Numbered from the stretch's first letter, positions 43,955 through 56,234 are shown. The stretch is 64,000 nucleotides of DNA from Tenrec ecaudatus (GCF_050624435.1 NC_134540.1:24082001-24146000); one strand, 5' to 3'. A program made the numbers and translations. The notes: generated from the sequence alone by a model not told the origin.

Positions 43955-44315
43955 TTATTACCATTGAGTCTGATAGGATTCATGGTGACTGTGGGGACAA
44001 CAGAATGAAGTAGGGTCTGCTCTCGCGATGCCTTTATGAGCACTGGTGTATTCAAGTTTGTTGCTACACCCATGGTGAATTGTGGGTGCATTTCAACTGA
44101 CGCATCTCATCTTCCAACACGATATCGGGTGATAATTGGTGATGATCCCTCAAGGTTTTAATAGGTGAATTTTTGGAAGTAGACTTCCATGTCATCCTTC
44201 CTAGTCGAAAGCGCCACTCCAATCTGTAGACTGTGGCTCATCCTGCTGAAATTGGAACTACCAGTGAACCAGCACCCAACATCACAGCAACACTCAAGCC
44301 ACCTGAGTATGACAA
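43955..44315 (-). mobile_element. RTE 5' UTR fragment
   Basis: 'ccattgagtctgataggatt', then 'tttttggaagtagacttcca', 'tcatccttcctagtcgaaag', 'catcacagcaacactcaagc' and cacctgagtatgacaaatt match the antisense 5' region present at 40863-40965 and 54640-54930. Confidence 0.65.
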
Positions 44316-44339
44316 ATTAAAAGACAGGGAGTTGAGAAA

Positions 44340-44940
44340 GAAATAGGTGTGGCCAGTTTTAATTTTATTTCTCAGCACAACTCTGTGGGATAAAGCCCCC
44401 ATTGAAACTCAAAATAACCCAGTCCTGGGTAGTGGTTACATTCTCTGTCAAATTGATGGGAGCACAACCTATCATTCAGGTTGCTGCCTGACAGTGTTTC
44501 ATTGGCAGGGAGGTGACGTTTTAATAAAACACTGTGACCCTACAGGACTTCTCTCTCTCTCCTCTCTCTGGGTCCCTTTTAGCCGTCCTGCTCATTTGGA
44601 TTCTGTCTATCTGTAGATCCAAGACTAGTGGGTCATGGAGCCTGAATCCCTGGGAGCCGTTGGTACCCTGCTGGGTTCCTGACACCCCAGTTCCATGCCA
44701 CTCCTCATCCTCCGGCCTTTGAGCTTCCTCTTTCCCATGTCACCACTGGGCCTGCTGCATGAGCCGGCAGCTGTGTGGATCTGGATGAGGCTCCAGCTAG
44801 CACCTGAACCAAGGACTAGAGTTGGATTGGAGTGGGCCACTTGATTGATAAACATTGCTTTCTTGGTATAAAGTTCTTTCCTTTATCTTTGTGATTGTAT
44901 CCGGTGTTGTTTCTCTAGAAAACTCAGTCTAATGCAATAT
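44340..44940 (+). mobile_element. TIR-type element, subfamily 2
   Basis: Ends 'gtgttgtttctctagaaaac' and tcagtctaatgcaat. The right half ('ctgtgtggatctggatgagg', 'ctccagctagcacctgaacc', cttggtataaagttctttcc) is shared with 47703-48185. The left half differs and the start is uncertain. Confidence 0.5.
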
Positions 44941-45395
44941 GGTATTGAGAGAGCAGGACTCTGGAGAAACTGATCCTAAGGATGGAGAAAACAGTGCTAA
45001 GGATGCCTGTCTGACCTCTCCTTTCTGGCGATCAGGTGTGCGTTGTTGAGCTGGTTTCTCCTCCTTGGCTCAATCCGAGGTCAGATGTGGCCTCCACCTG
45101 CAGGAGACGGGAGATTCTTTGCAAGGGCTTCAATTATTTTTGTGGGAAAAGAAGGAATGGGCAGGGGAAGTGTAACTTTTGAGTGGTTCATGGGATAATC
45201 TGCAATTTCTTGTAGAAGTTGATGAGCAGCTGACTGGACCCAGCCAGCCATTAGTCCAGGCTATATGCATATTAAGCAGGCAATCTAAGAGAATTTTGAA
45301 CTGGAGTGTTTTTAAAAGAACTGTGTTCAGGATCTGGTTATATTAGGATTATTCTGATTCATCCCACCTATGTTATACCATTGTAAAGGTGGGGA
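44941..45395. other. Unassigned sequence
   Basis: GC-richer than average; no gene or repeat is recognised. Confidence 0.35.
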
Positions 45396-46277
45396 TAGTA
45401 GAACCCCGGTATTCGACCACATCAGTCCCCGACATCATCGGATTTCGACTTGAAGTGGTGAGCAAAAGGTTGCCCCAGAGCTCAAACCAAACATCAGAAT
45501 CCAACCCGACGCACATGATGCTTGTTAACAACAGCAGTTCGTGTTTCCGTCACTCGGCAGTTGGCGTTGTTAGTGAGCGTTGTTTAAACCTTTTGTGCCT
45601 GTCTTCTGAGCGTTTTGTTGTAATTTTCTTAGTTTTTGTGGCTTTTGGTACTGTTTTTAGATAAAAAAACATGGGTCCTAAGAGTTTTTTTTTTTTTTAA
45701 GAATCATCATGATAAGGAACAGGTTAATTATGTTATCGATACTGTTGATAATTTAGTAAACCTTTTAGAAAACAGTTAAGGAAACGCCGACAGCAGACCA
45801 TATTAGACAGGTTTTTTAATATTTTTTTTTAGAGAAAGCAAGCAGCGAGGTCCTAGTGAAAAACGACACAGAAGGGGGATAAAACCTCCTGAAAAGCAGC
45901 TCCCAGTTGATTTGAGGGAAGGGGAGTCCCCTGCCAAACACGGACTCTCTCTCCATCCCTCCTCTGCACGTCCGTGTCCACAGAGCCAGAGCCTCATCAG
46001 TCTCAAGGTATGTGCCATACTGTAGTTGTTAAATACTTTTTTAATGTTGTGTTTCTCATTTGAATTATAGTATTTAGCTCTGAACTTATTTACTTTGAAA
46101 TTTCTGTGTAATGCTTTGTATAAAAAGGCAAAGTTAAGATAAAAACTTGGTGGTCAAGAATGGATGAATCCATTTTCATTTATTTCTTGTGTCAAAAATT
46201 GCTTTGGAACGTGACTATGTCACGTCTCAATGTCCCTTCTAGAACAGATTAGCGTCGAGGTCCGGCGTTCTACTGTA
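45396..46277 (+). mobile_element. Tigger/pogo-like non-autonomous element
   Basis: The left end tagtagaaccccggtattcg and the right end ggtccggcgttctactgta form an inverted repeat, with TA at the ends. The right subterminal 'tgaatccattttcatttatt' and 'aaattgctttggaacgtgac' order is that of Tigger elements. An atgggtcctaag start-like word lies at 45671, but the frame dies in a T run. Transposase core absent. Confidence 0.65.
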
Positions 46278-47169
46278 ATATGTAAAAGAAATGATTATTG
46301 AAAATTAGAATTAGAGCTTGTAAACCTCCTGCCTTCAGCTTTATGATTAGATTTGCTAAAAGGGGAGTTAGAAACTGCCCCCAAACAAGCAATTTTTGTT
46401 TTCAGTCATTGTAGATGAAGAGGTCAAGACAGAAAAGTCAGTTCCACCCAGATCCTTGAGCATCAGGGCATCAGCTTTTGAAGACAGCCAGACCCAGTGG
46501 ATCTGCTGAGGGACTGTAGAAGAAAAATGACCAGCTTTTTCTGTTTCGAGCAAACAGTTTGATTTGGGATGCCCCTCAGCTGGAAAACTCTGAGCTCATG
46601 AGAGATGACGTGTGAATTCACTTGTTGAATGGAAGTGGGGGCAACATGGCAGTGCAAAGATGAATTGAGTCTGGCCACTGACATCCAGCAACCTGGTCGA
46701 TGGGGAGGAGAGTTGATCTGAAGTATAAAGAGTTGTGTGTTACATGAGCAAATGGCTTCCTAGCCCGAAGGGGCTAAGGTTGATGAGATGTGTGAATGAG
46801 CCCCCGTTGGTCTGGATTGGAGGGGGAGATCCGTGTGGCCTGAGCTGGCGACTAGTACCCATTGACCTACCATGGAATGGCTAGGCCTGAGTTGGCCACA
46901 ACCTGGCCTGATGAAGAGAAAGACGTGTGATCTCGTGAGATGATACACGCTGTTTACAGTCTCTCTGGATGGACTACTGTAGAGTTTACTTAGCTTCAGG
47001 GAACAAACATGTGAAGTTCCAACTACATGAAGGTTCTGCACATGAAAGAACGTGCTGATCTCCACAGAGCACTGGGTGGATAAGAACACTTAATTAGATT
47101 TAGAAATTGGATATCCAAAATTTAGAAAGGTAAAGGTATGAAATGGCTTATGCACTTTCATTGGTGCCT
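46278..47169. other. Unassigned sequence, possibly an older LTR
   Basis: Two to three minus frames of 61-109 codons overlap here without motifs. A plus acceptor-like tract (caatttttgttttcag) ends at 46406, but no donor or frame follows. Confidence 0.3.
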
Positions 47170-47370
47170 TAAAAAAAAACAACCCTCAAACTCACTGCCA
47201 TCGAGTTGACAGGGTAGACCTGGCTCTGAGACTAAGTTTCTGAGACTAAGACTTTATGAGAGTAGAAAACTCTGTCTTTCTCCTGAGTGGCTGGGAGTTT
47301 CCGACTGCTGACCTTGCACCTTGCAATCCAAGGCTTAGCTTAACTGCTATACTGCCAGGGCATGATAGGT
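47170..47370 (-). repeat. AfroSINE-type SINE
   Basis: 'aaactcactgccatcgagtt', 'ggtagacctggctctgagac' (small internal duplication of ctgagactaag), 'gagagtagaaaactctgtct', 'ctgctatactgccagggcat'. Confidence 0.85.
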
Positions 47371-47702
47371 GTCTTTAGTCTCAAATAAATGGAATAAGAG
47401 AGGATCCCCACTGAATAGTTTTCTCTTTCCCTAATGGGTTTAGAAAAGACAGGGTGGGGAAGGATGTCTATAAAATGATAGGATTCAGGTATAGGTTAGT
47501 GTTAACAGAACTGAACTTGTTAGGTATCAAGTATTTGTTTTGTGGAATTGTAAAAGATAAGATGTAACTAGGGCTGATGTGTTTTCAGCTGTATGAACAT
47601 GAGGTGAATTCTGTCTGTGTCGCAAATGTAATTTTGTTATTGTCTTTGTGTGGAGACTCTGTGTGGTTAAGAAATGTATACAGGACTCAGTTGGCAAACG
47701 AA

Positions 47703-48185
47703 AGCTGTGGTAGTTAGATTTTACACCAACTTGATGGACTGATGTGAAGGTAGGGATGAAGTCCATCCTACCAGTCCAGTCACAGTCTGATGATGCCTCC
47801 TTGGGGGGTGGCCCATTTGTGAGAGAGATTGTTGCGGTCTTTTCTCTCTTTTGTCCCTTTGCACATTCCTGCTTGCTCAGGTTCTGCATTTGGCCTCAGG
47901 GTTGGCACCAGCAACATGTGGCTGCTGTCCTAGGGAGCCGTTGGGACTCTGTCAATCTTGGGTCCATGCAACTTTACAACCCTTGCCTGTGAAGACTTCA
48001 CTTCACCTTCCAGCTTCCTAGACTGGCAGCTACGTGAGCCTGGATGAGGCCCCAGCTAACATGTGACCATGGATTTGAATTGAACTAGGCTTTGCCCCTT
48101 TATAGATACACATTTCTATCTTGATACAAAGTTTTCTCTTCCACAGGCCTGTTTTTCTCTAGAAAACCCAGCCTAGCATACCCTG
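47703..48185 (+). mobile_element. TIR-type element, subfamily 2, full length
   Basis: Begins ctgtggtagttagattttac and ends 'cctgtttttctctagaaaac' then ccagcctagcata. 'gtcacagtctgatgatgcct', 'gagcctggatgaggccccag' and cttgatacaaagttttctc are internal markers. The 120-codon minus frame at 47527-47889 is incidental. Confidence 0.65.
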
Positions 48186-48446
48186 AAGCCCATGCAACAC
48201 ACTGCATCACAATATCTTCCTGGGCTTCTAGGCTCATTAATGCATCGATGTCATAACACCCGAGTTCAGGCCTCGTCGGTTGCCAGAGGAACATTTCTTC
48301 TGTTTCAGCTACTTATCACTGCACAGCTCTCTCCCACAGTCTGCCACCAAATCATGCTGCCACGTGAGCCTGAACACGTGGGCCTATAGGCAAAAGTCAA
48401 ATTAGTCAGCTGGGTCTCCAACCCTTTCTGTAATGTTGCTATTTAG

Positions 48447-48530
48447 TTTTATCCGGAGAAAGTTGAGGAAGTTTCCCATTTGCCTCCAAATATACAAAAA
48501 GAAGAAGGAGTCACAGCATTGCATCCTCAG
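48447..48530 (+). other. Candidate 84-base exon (unsupported gene)
   Basis: A plausible acceptor (pyrimidine-rich tract ending ttgctatttag) and a donor (ctcag|gtagga) bracket 28 codons in phase 0. One reading is FYPEKVEEVSHLPPNI then QKEEGVTALHPQ. A second frame is also open, so the coding case is weak. It lies between repeats, with a TIR element ending about 260 bases upstream. Confidence 0.2.
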
Positions 48531-49364
48531 GTAGGAGAGGCAGTGAAGCGGTGCCTGATCTATTCAACGTGAGCGTAAGATTGAGTAATCCATCGAGATG
48601 CTAACTGGCTTCTCAGCACTAAGGAGATGAGTGTGCCAGAATGGGAGTCAGATGGGCCGGGAATTCCCCTTCTGTTGACCACAGAAGGTAGAGGCATAAT
48701 CTATCAAGAACAGAATGCATACCATACTTTGTTCATTAGCATTTAAAGAGGATGTTTGGCATCAGACAACAAATATACTACTCAAAGATCTTGGCAGCAG
48801 AATATTTTGTCTGTTAACAACGATCCATAGCTTTTAAGAAAAAGACTAATGTCCGATGTTGTATTGAAAATGTTATTTCATTTGCTCTCACTGAAATAAA
48901 ATAATGTCACAAACCTCGCTCTTACAAATATTGCACAAACCATGGCCTTTGAACAGTAAGGCAAAACAAAAAATTGAATGTTCTCTAAGCAGCAGCAGGG
49001 AGAAAATAATTCTTCAGAAACTGTAAAGCGATCATCAAATTACACTTCAGTTTACCAAACCTAAAATACAAAAACCAGCAATATAGGCTAAACATATAGG
49101 AGGAAGCAGAAGGCAGGGACGTTAGAGTTTAAAATTGGCTAACTCAGCCTAAAGAGAAGAAACGGGACTGGTATCATATTGATTGAATTATAATACCTTC
49201 TGTACTTTGGCCTTTATCTGATCTGTTAGTCAAAATATTCATATTAGCATTTATCAGGAGTTCAATCACATTATTGAAGATATATGTAGATAACAGATGA
49301 AGGTGTCAAAAAGTTCTTAGAAGAATTCCATTATCTCTTTAACTCAATTATTCCACAAACTTTT
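48531..49364. other. Unassigned sequence
   Basis: No gene or repeat is recognised. Confidence 0.35.
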
Positions 49365-49560
49365 TGAATCCCGCTTCTATAGTTGTGCGCTATCCAGATG
49401 CTTCTACAAAGAGCAGAGTTGTGCCTCCAGCCCAACAAACCAAACCTGTAAAACTTTAAGGAAGCAGACTGCCACAACTTTCTCTGCAGGAGTAGCTGGT
49501 GGGTTTGAATTGCCAACTTTTTGGCTCACATATGAATACTTTAACCATCATAACATAAGA
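49365..49560 (-). repeat. AfroSINE-type SINE, diverged
   Basis: 'gcagactgccacaactttct', 'ctgcaggagtagctggtggg', 'tttgaattgccaactttttg' give the antisense body and B-box region. The tail part is weak. Confidence 0.6.
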
Positions 49561-49919
49561 CCACATGACTCAATAGATTCTATTTTGTTCAATGTTGTCA
49601 CTTTCAAAATTGACAATAAGACAGCTTTTGTGAAGTGGAGTCACGTATACTATTTCAAATAATATGATACTTGAGACAAAAGGTAAATCAGAAATTGCCA
49701 CTAGACACATTCTCTCAGTAATATGAGTACACTTGTCTAATTCTCTGTAAGGTACCCTTAAAAACAGTGAACCATTTGGGATCAAAAGAGAAGTATTTAC
49801 TATAGGTCAGAGGTCAGATGGGTTACAAAAGAAAGAGGGATGGAAACAGAAAACCCAGGGAGGAAGTAGGGTATTTGATGTTACACTGTAGGAATATCAA
49901 GTTGTCAAAAATTTAATTT

Positions 49920-50485
49920 TTCTTAGATCCAAAATCAACACTCATTGAAGCAGCAGTCACAAAAGCCTGCAATGTATTGCACTGGGAACATCTGCCGCAC
50001 CAGACCTATCAAAGTGTCAAAGAGCAACAACGTCACTGGAAGGACTAAGTTGTACCTGGCCCATGTGTCATCGGCACATGAAAGTTGGACAGTGAATAGG
50101 GGGACTGGACAGTAATTGATGCATTGGAATTGTGGTATTGGCGAAGAAAATAGGTAGTGCCGTGGACTGCCAGAAGAACAAACAAATCTATCTTTGAAGA
50201 GTGCAGCCAGAATGTTCTTTAGAAGCGAGAATGGCAAGACACCATCGCATGTATTTTGGGTAGGTCATCAAAGGTGTCCATCCTGGAAAAGGGTGTCATG
50301 CCTGGGAAGGTAAAGAATCGGTGAAAACCACAACCCTTGACCAGATGGATTGACACAGTGGCTACAAAAATGGAGTCAAACATAGCAATTGTAAAGATGG
50401 CATAGGACCAGCAGTGTTTTGTTCTGTTGTGCATATGGTCACGGTCAGCCAGAACAGACTCAATAGCACATATCAACAACAATTG
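49920..50485 (+). mobile_element. RTE (BovB-type) LINE, 3' fifth
   Basis: Coding-end order: 'agatccaaaatcaacactca', 'gaagcagcagtcacaaaagc', 'gaaagttggacagtgaatag', 'ttgtggtattggcgaagaaa', 'gtggactgccagaagaacaa', then 'tggattgacacagtggctac', ending 'gcacatatcaacaacaat'. Frames are broken. Confidence 0.85.
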
Positions 50486-51084
50486 TAAGAATATAAATCA
50501 ATAAGAGAAAACATAATAGGTATAAATTGTTTAATGTAAAACTAATCTGTTATATAAATTTTCACCCAACTCATACACACACATATACAAATATTAAGAG
50601 GGAGTTGTCCAATCAGATAGCATCTTCTGAGGAGATCTGCTGGCCTATTAAATTCCCAGCAGAGAGGTCAGCTCAGCAAGTTATGATGGGTCTATTTTGA
50701 GATTCCAAAAAGTTCATCTTGATAACATTCGTCAAGGACACAAGTCAACCATCAATACTTATCAGGGAGAAGTGTTAAGAATATTGAAAACGGCATTGGT
50801 GAAAAAATGGTAGGAATGTTGTTCATAGGGATATTTTTCCAACACAACCTGTCCCTTCTTCAAAGGTAGCAGCCTGGCCTGTGAGAATTTTTGTTGGGGG
50901 CCACCTCTAACCTCCTCTGGCTCCTAGAAAAGGGGACTGCAACTCCACGCCAGCCAAAGGTCCATTGCTCAAGGGCGTGGCCAGACATGCCTCCACCCTC
51001 CAACTTCCTTTATCTGGTTCTGACACCAATGGTTCCTCCTACAGCTCTCACCTTCTCTGCTGTGTTCCGTATTCATTGAAATGA
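50486..51084. other. Unassigned sequence
   Basis: No gene or repeat is recognised; 50891-51079 is an open 62-codon frame without motif. Confidence 0.35.
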
Positions 51085-52230
51085 CTACACAGAACTCAGA
51101 CAATGGGAAATTATTAGGGAACTTAATAGGCTACAAACTAATACGGAGATAGCTGTTTCCTTTGTAGTCCTACATCTGAGCCACTCTGGCAGGCATGGCC
51201 TTGACCCCTCCATGGGACAGAAAGCTCCCCTGCAGCTCTGCCTAACCATGCTGCAGCATGGCTCTGTCTCTGCTCTGTCTCTGAACTGAATGCTCATTTC
51301 GATAGTGAGGCATCTCGTGCTTCGGCTGTCCTTTGAAACTTTAGGCAAGGGTCTTAAATGTGCTCTGCTTTGGATCTTCATTCTTGGTCATGGGATGTTC
51401 TCTGCCCCTGCTTCTCAGATGGCTCTCTCATACCCAGAGGAATGGCAAAACTGACCAATCATGCGTCAGAGTCCTTTACATGCTATTTGCACACAAAGAC
51501 CTTGGACGGAAGGTTCATATTGTGTTGCCTTAATGTTCTCTACTGCTCTGTGGTCTAATATCCATTGCAATGGCTCCACAGAATGCACAGACAAATGCAT
51601 GATTAAAGTGTTTATTAGGTAAGTTAACAAGTTATAAGTCCAGTGAGAATTGCTCAGGGTTAAGTAGTTTCTCAGAACATGTTACAACAATCTTTGAGGT
51701 CTGTTAATAAATACCCAAAGTGGCATATGACTCCACTATAAGATTTAACCCAAAGGCATCAAGCTCTGTGGGTCAACAAGCCCAGCTCCCTGCTCAGAGG
51801 TACGCCAAAGCATAACCCCGCTTTCTGCCTGAAAGCGCTCAGCTTTTCATGCTCAGTGGGTTGGGAAATCCATCACTCTGATCCACGTTCTGGTTCCTGG
51901 CTCTGCTGCCGCTCCTCTCAGGTTCTAGCTCTCTTCTGGATCCTGACTGAGGTTTCACTGCAAAGCAATCTCAGGTCCAGAGGACGAGTTTCAGAGCTTC
52001 AATCCTGGCTCTTGCAGGTAATGAGATCCTTCCCCCCGGCTCTCAGAGGGTTCATTTTATACACAACAGGAGACATGCCAGGGAATCCTGTCCAGAATTA
52101 CTCACAGGTGATTCCTATCAATCTCTTCTCTGGCCTTCTTACTAAAGGCATGCAGGGGGAGATCTTTCAGGGAAAGTTAGAGACTTTCACTAGAAGAGCC
52201 ACATTAAATAATTCCCTGCCCCTGTACATA
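51085..52230 (-). repeat. Pair of LTR-like repeats in tandem
   Basis: Two segments start alike: 'actacacagaactcagacaa' with a following 'attattagggaacttaatag' (51085), and ccacagaatgcacagacaaa with 'gtgtttattaggtaagttaa' (about 51570). The antisense poly(A)-like tttatt in the second, and the compact size, suggest LTRs on the minus strand. Both are diverged. A 141-codon plus frame at 51856-52281 has no motif. Confidence 0.35.
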
Positions 52231-52499
52231 CCAAACAATTGCTTCACAACACTTACCCTTGTATATACACATATGACGTAAAAACATCATATATAAATAT
52301 TCATATATATATATTCAATTGTATTCAAATCACGATGAATATGTGCATAGGAAAACACTTTTCATATACCTTTAGTATATATCAGTACTGACTGAGGTGA
52401 GCCAAGACTGAAATGCATGCAACGATACAGATTTTTTAGAAAATAATTCTCTTATGGCTAATATTTATGCCTTTTAAACCAGTAACTCTTCTTTTATTA
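52231..52499. other. AT-rich stretch
   Basis: tatatata-rich words; no call. Confidence 0.4.
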
Positions 52500-52660
52500 C
52501 ACAATCAAAAATGTACAAAGATGTACGATTACATGCAAAATGTTCCCTGCCAATGTTATTTACAATAATAATTTAATACAATATACTTGTTCCAACAAAT
52601 GGGAAATAATGAATTATTTATCATATATCCATATGATAGAATCTTTTTAAGCTTTTAATG
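52500..52660 (+). mobile_element. Old L1-type fragment
   Basis: 'tccctgccaatgttatttac', 'aataataatttaatac', 'caaatgggaaataatgaatt', 'catatccatatgataga'-like order at 52622-52640 is that of old L1 ORF2 ends. Confidence 0.45.
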
Positions 52661-53279
52661 TGCCAATCAAGAGATATTTGTCTTCTGGCTAAAATAATAA
52701 TTATTTATTTATTCATGTATTTTTTTCAGCTCATTTAATAAAGTCTCATATGTACAAGACAATGGGCCAGGTGCTTGAATTGAAGGTGCTGCCAAGCTAC
52801 AGGAGAAAGACATAGATAGAAGTTAGTCGCTAAATTAAATTATTTTCCATTTTCTGAAATAATGAGTGACTGACAGCATTTGAGGGACAGAGCTAATTAC
52901 GTGGACTCTTACAGGTACAGATGGACAGTATGTTAGGCAGAGGTTTCTAGACAAACCAGTGACACTTATCTGTCTATGAGAAAGAATTTTAGATCAAGAA
53001 GGTGGCCTTACACAATCTAATGTGAGTCCATGGGTCAGTTGCTAACTGGCGATCCTCAGAACAATAGAGCAGAAGGCAGGCGATGTATGGAGCTGGGGGA
53101 TCACAGGCTGGCGGTTGAAGCGTCACGTGGATCAAAGCCCACAGGAACATGGCAGGGAAACAAGCGCTCCCAGGGTCAGTGACCCATATTGACACCCAGC
53201 CTGAGTCACCGAATTAATGCTAACTCAGACAAAGTCCTTAATCAGACATCATAGTTTCTTTTGAAATGTTACTCCTCCC
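52661..53279. other. Unassigned sequence
   Basis: Possible ancient repeat at 52730-52810 (aatgggccaggtgcttgaat). No gene. Confidence 0.35.
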
Positions 53280-53475
53280 TTTCAACCCACTGCCATGCAA
53301 TCCCTCCCAGCCAGCAATAGCCCAGGGTGAGGTTTCCCAGGCTGCAAACCCTTACCGGAGCAGGTATCCCCACGTTTCTCCCATGGAGCCCCTGGAGTGT
53401 CTGAACCACCAACCTGAAGGCAAACATCCATCAGTACACAACAACCCCACCAGGGCGCCTCATCCCGCCCATAAA
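53280..53475 (-). repeat. AfroSINE-type SINE, diverged
   Basis: 'aacccactgccatgcaatcc', 'tgaggtttcccaggctgcaa', 'gtctgaaccaccaacctgaa', 'acaaccccaccagggcgcct'. Confidence 0.75.
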
Positions 53476-53489
53476 CACACCGCCCCCAC

Positions 53490-53690
53490 ATTGATTCTGA
53501 CTCAGGATGACTCTATAGGGCAGAACAGAACTGCTTCTTTGGGTTTCTAAAACATTTTTTTGTTTGTTTGTTTTTATGGGAGTAGGTAGTCTCATCTTTC
53601 TCTGGAGGAGTGAGCACTGGGTTAAAACTGTGACCTTGTCCTGAGCACCTTGGTGCATAGCTCGCCATGCCATCAGGTACCTCCTCATCC
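53490..53690 (-). repeat. AfroSINE-type SINE
   Basis: 'ttgattctgactcaggatga', 'ctctatagggcagaacagaa', 'gggagtaggtagtctcatct', 'ctcgccatgccatcaggtac'. Contains a tttgtttgtttg expansion. Adjacent to the preceding copy in the same orientation. Confidence 0.8.
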
Positions 53691-54639
53691 TTTATCAGAT
53701 AGGAAAACACAGTGGTACTTGAGAAACACACAAACAACAAAAACACTTCTTTAAGCTCCAGGATCGATTTTCAGTTCAATTCAGGCGCAGGCAGGGTCGT
53801 TTGCTGTGTAGTTTGAGGTATGGGATAGCTAAGGTGCATTTGCAGTACTTTCACAGTAGAAAGCAAAGCAGGCAAAAGCCCAGAATGAACATCCTTTAGA
53901 AGCCAATGAAAGTGTAAAGTAACAAGACATTCATAAAGAAGAAATAGGATTAAATCCTGTATTCATTATGACAGTAATCCTACCCCCTGATTTGGGCTTT
54001 ATAAACATAGGTTCTTGATTGGATACAAATAACGTTTGCTTTGGAGGAGCAGGAGAAGCATGCATACAGAGTGGGACTGATCCTGGCGTCAAGAGTCGTG
54101 ACTTATTCTTGTCTATGACAAAGGGCAAGCAGAAGGATAAGCGGCCAGGAGTGGCAAGATGGAATGTAACAAGGACAAACTGAAAGATGAACGACATTTA
54201 ACACATCTCAGCAGGGACAGTAAAACTTTTGTGGGTTTCAAAGCATCGGAGGGCTGAAGAGAGCTGGCATTAACCCCACCTCGATATTATTATAACACAG
54301 AACCTGCTGACCTTATCAGTCTGGGAATTTAAATAACCGGTCAAAAGGATGAGCAAGGAAATGGTGAACTTTTCCTGGATGGGAAAACTCTCAGGCGGCC
54401 CTGGGTTTCTGAGCTGCTTATTGAGACGGAGAACTTTTGGTGAGTTAAACGTTGTACCAGGGGCTACCCGGGCAAAGATGAGTGGGATGACTGGGAGGTC
54501 AAACCAGGCACACCAGCACACTGGGAAATATTTGTACCACAATGTGATAACTAGGAGGTGATACCATTATTTATAAAGTGAGTTAGGTTCCCTGAGGAGG
54601 AAGAAAGCTCTTGGGGAATATGGGAAAGATTCCTGTTGT
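53691..54639. other. Unassigned sequence
   Basis: Frames of 88 and 90 codons on the minus strand (53931-54197, 54270-54542) lack motifs. No repeat is recognised. Confidence 0.35.
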
Positions 54640-54930
54640 GATTGGCATCCGCTGCCATCGAGTTGGCCCTGCTGCCTGATGATCCCGCACACCACTGAAC
54701 GGGAATATCCTCCACTCAGAGTCACCCCTATGCTCCGTGCTGGGTAGAATCGCTGTGATCCACAGGGTTTTATTAGCTGATGTTCAGAGGCAGATCACCA
54801 GAACTTTCTAACTAGACACTCCACTGAACTCTGCTGAGCATTGCAGTCGTGTGATCGACATGCCTTCGCTGACAGACAAGTGATGGCTGCCCAGGAGGTG
54901 CGTTTGCTAGGCCTTTCTCCTGGAAGGGGG
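54640..54930 (-). mobile_element. RTE 5' UTR fragment
   Basis: 'tgccatcgagttggccctgc', 'gctgtgatccacagggtttt', 'attagctgatgttcagaggc', 'agatcaccagaactttctaa', 'gctgacagacaagtgatggc' follow the antisense 5' UTR. Confidence 0.7.
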
Positions 54931-54979
54931 AAATCTGGCGCTGGAAGATGAAGCCCCTGACTGCCTCCTGTTCTTGTTG

Positions 54980-55140
54980 TTAGCCACCTTGGATTTGACT
55001 CTGCCCCAGAGTGACCGCTAAGTACAACAGAACAACACACTGCCGGACCCTGTCCCTGCCGCACTTGGGTCACTATATTGAGTCCACTGTTACTCCCTCT
55101 GTGCCAGTCCATCCCATGGAAGTTCTCCCTTTGTGACACT
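54980..55140 (-). mobile_element. RTE 3' terminus
   Basis: 'gttcttgttgttagccacct', 'acaacagaacaacacactgc', 'cggaccctgtccctgccgca', 'agtccatcccatggaagttc'. It lies next to the 5' UTR piece in the same orientation. Confidence 0.7.
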
Positions 55141-55229
55141 GGCCTTTCTTTTTTTTTTTTTTATTAAGTCATTAAGTTTTTTAATTAAGAACCCAAAAAT
55201 GGAGACACTGGCCTTTCTATAAAAACCCA

Positions 55230-55435
55230 AAAGCCACATTCACTGCCATCGAGGAAATGCCAGTTTACCGTGACTTTATGGGACAGGGTAGAACTGCCAC
55301 GGTGAGTGTTTGAGATTGTAACTCTTTTCCAGAGTAGAAAGCCCTGTTTGTCTCTTAGGGAGTTGCTGATGGTTTTGATCTGCTGACCTCGCAGTTAACA
55401 GCCAAATGAATAACCACTGGCTACCAGGGATCCTT
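55230..55435 (-). repeat. AfroSINE-type SINE
   Basis: 'cactgccatcgaggaaatgc', 'ggacagggtagaactgccac', 'gagtagaaagccctgtttgt', 'ctgctgacctcgcagttaac'. Confidence 0.9.
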
Positions 55436-55734
55436 CATATTATAGGGGACATATAACCTATATCTCAAAAGATCATTCAAAGCTAAAATGTAAGGAATAT
55501 AGGTGGGAGACGAGCAGGAACAAAGGTACAGAAGCATGAAAAGATGGCATTCATTTAAATGGGCACCAAATGATTGATCCATATACATTAGCACACTGAA
55601 TGACGTGACTGGAGAGGATTCCCTGCATGAGACAATTATGGTTATGTTAACCTAAACTGAATCTGCACAGTTTAAGAAGAAAAAGAACATCTGAAGAATA
55701 ATCCAGTTTATCACAGACAAAACAATCTGAAAGA
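55436..55734. other. Unassigned sequence
   Basis: No gene or repeat is recognised. Confidence 0.35.
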
Positions 55735-55935
55735 AACACCATCTCATTGACTTCACTGCTCCAAATCATAGCAACCTTACAAGGACGGAGTAGAACTGCC
55801 CCTGTGAGTTTGCACGACTATAACTCTCTACGAAAAGACAGAACTCTCTAGAAAATAGAAAATAGAGCTGCTCGTGGTTGACCTGCTGACCTCCCTGTAG
55901 CAAGCAGATCAATGCTATAACACCAGGACTCCATT
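55735..55935 (-). repeat. AfroSINE-type SINE
   Basis: 'ggagtagaactgcccctgtg', 'actataactctctacgaaaa', 'gttgacctgctgacctccct', 'gctataacaccaggactcc'; small internal duplication of gaaaatagaaaata. Confidence 0.85.
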
Positions 55936-56234
55936 GTACCAACATTAAAAAAAAAAAGACCAATAAGCTATCTGCGGAGTAGCTTTTACAGCTGAGAAAA
56001 TTAGACCACATGTTCTTTTAAAAATTATAAATATATCTTTTATATGTTCTCACTAATTATATAATTTTAAATATTATCAATTTCAAACACTACAAAACTT
56101 TCTAAAGCATGAATCTAACTGCTATGTAATTCAATGAGAGATTATCATGGAGACAATTTTGTAATTTTCTGTCTACAAACATATCTATAGCTCTAGTTCT
56201 ATGTCTTTGCCGAATATTATCTCTATATAAAATG
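55936..56234. other. AT-rich unassigned stretch
   Basis: An A run at 55947, then AT-rich sequence. No gene. Confidence 0.4.

Noticed and set aside
51856..52281. 141-codon plus-strand open frame
   Set aside because: It lies antisense to an LTR-like repeat with no family motif. No splice framing or homologous domain is visible.
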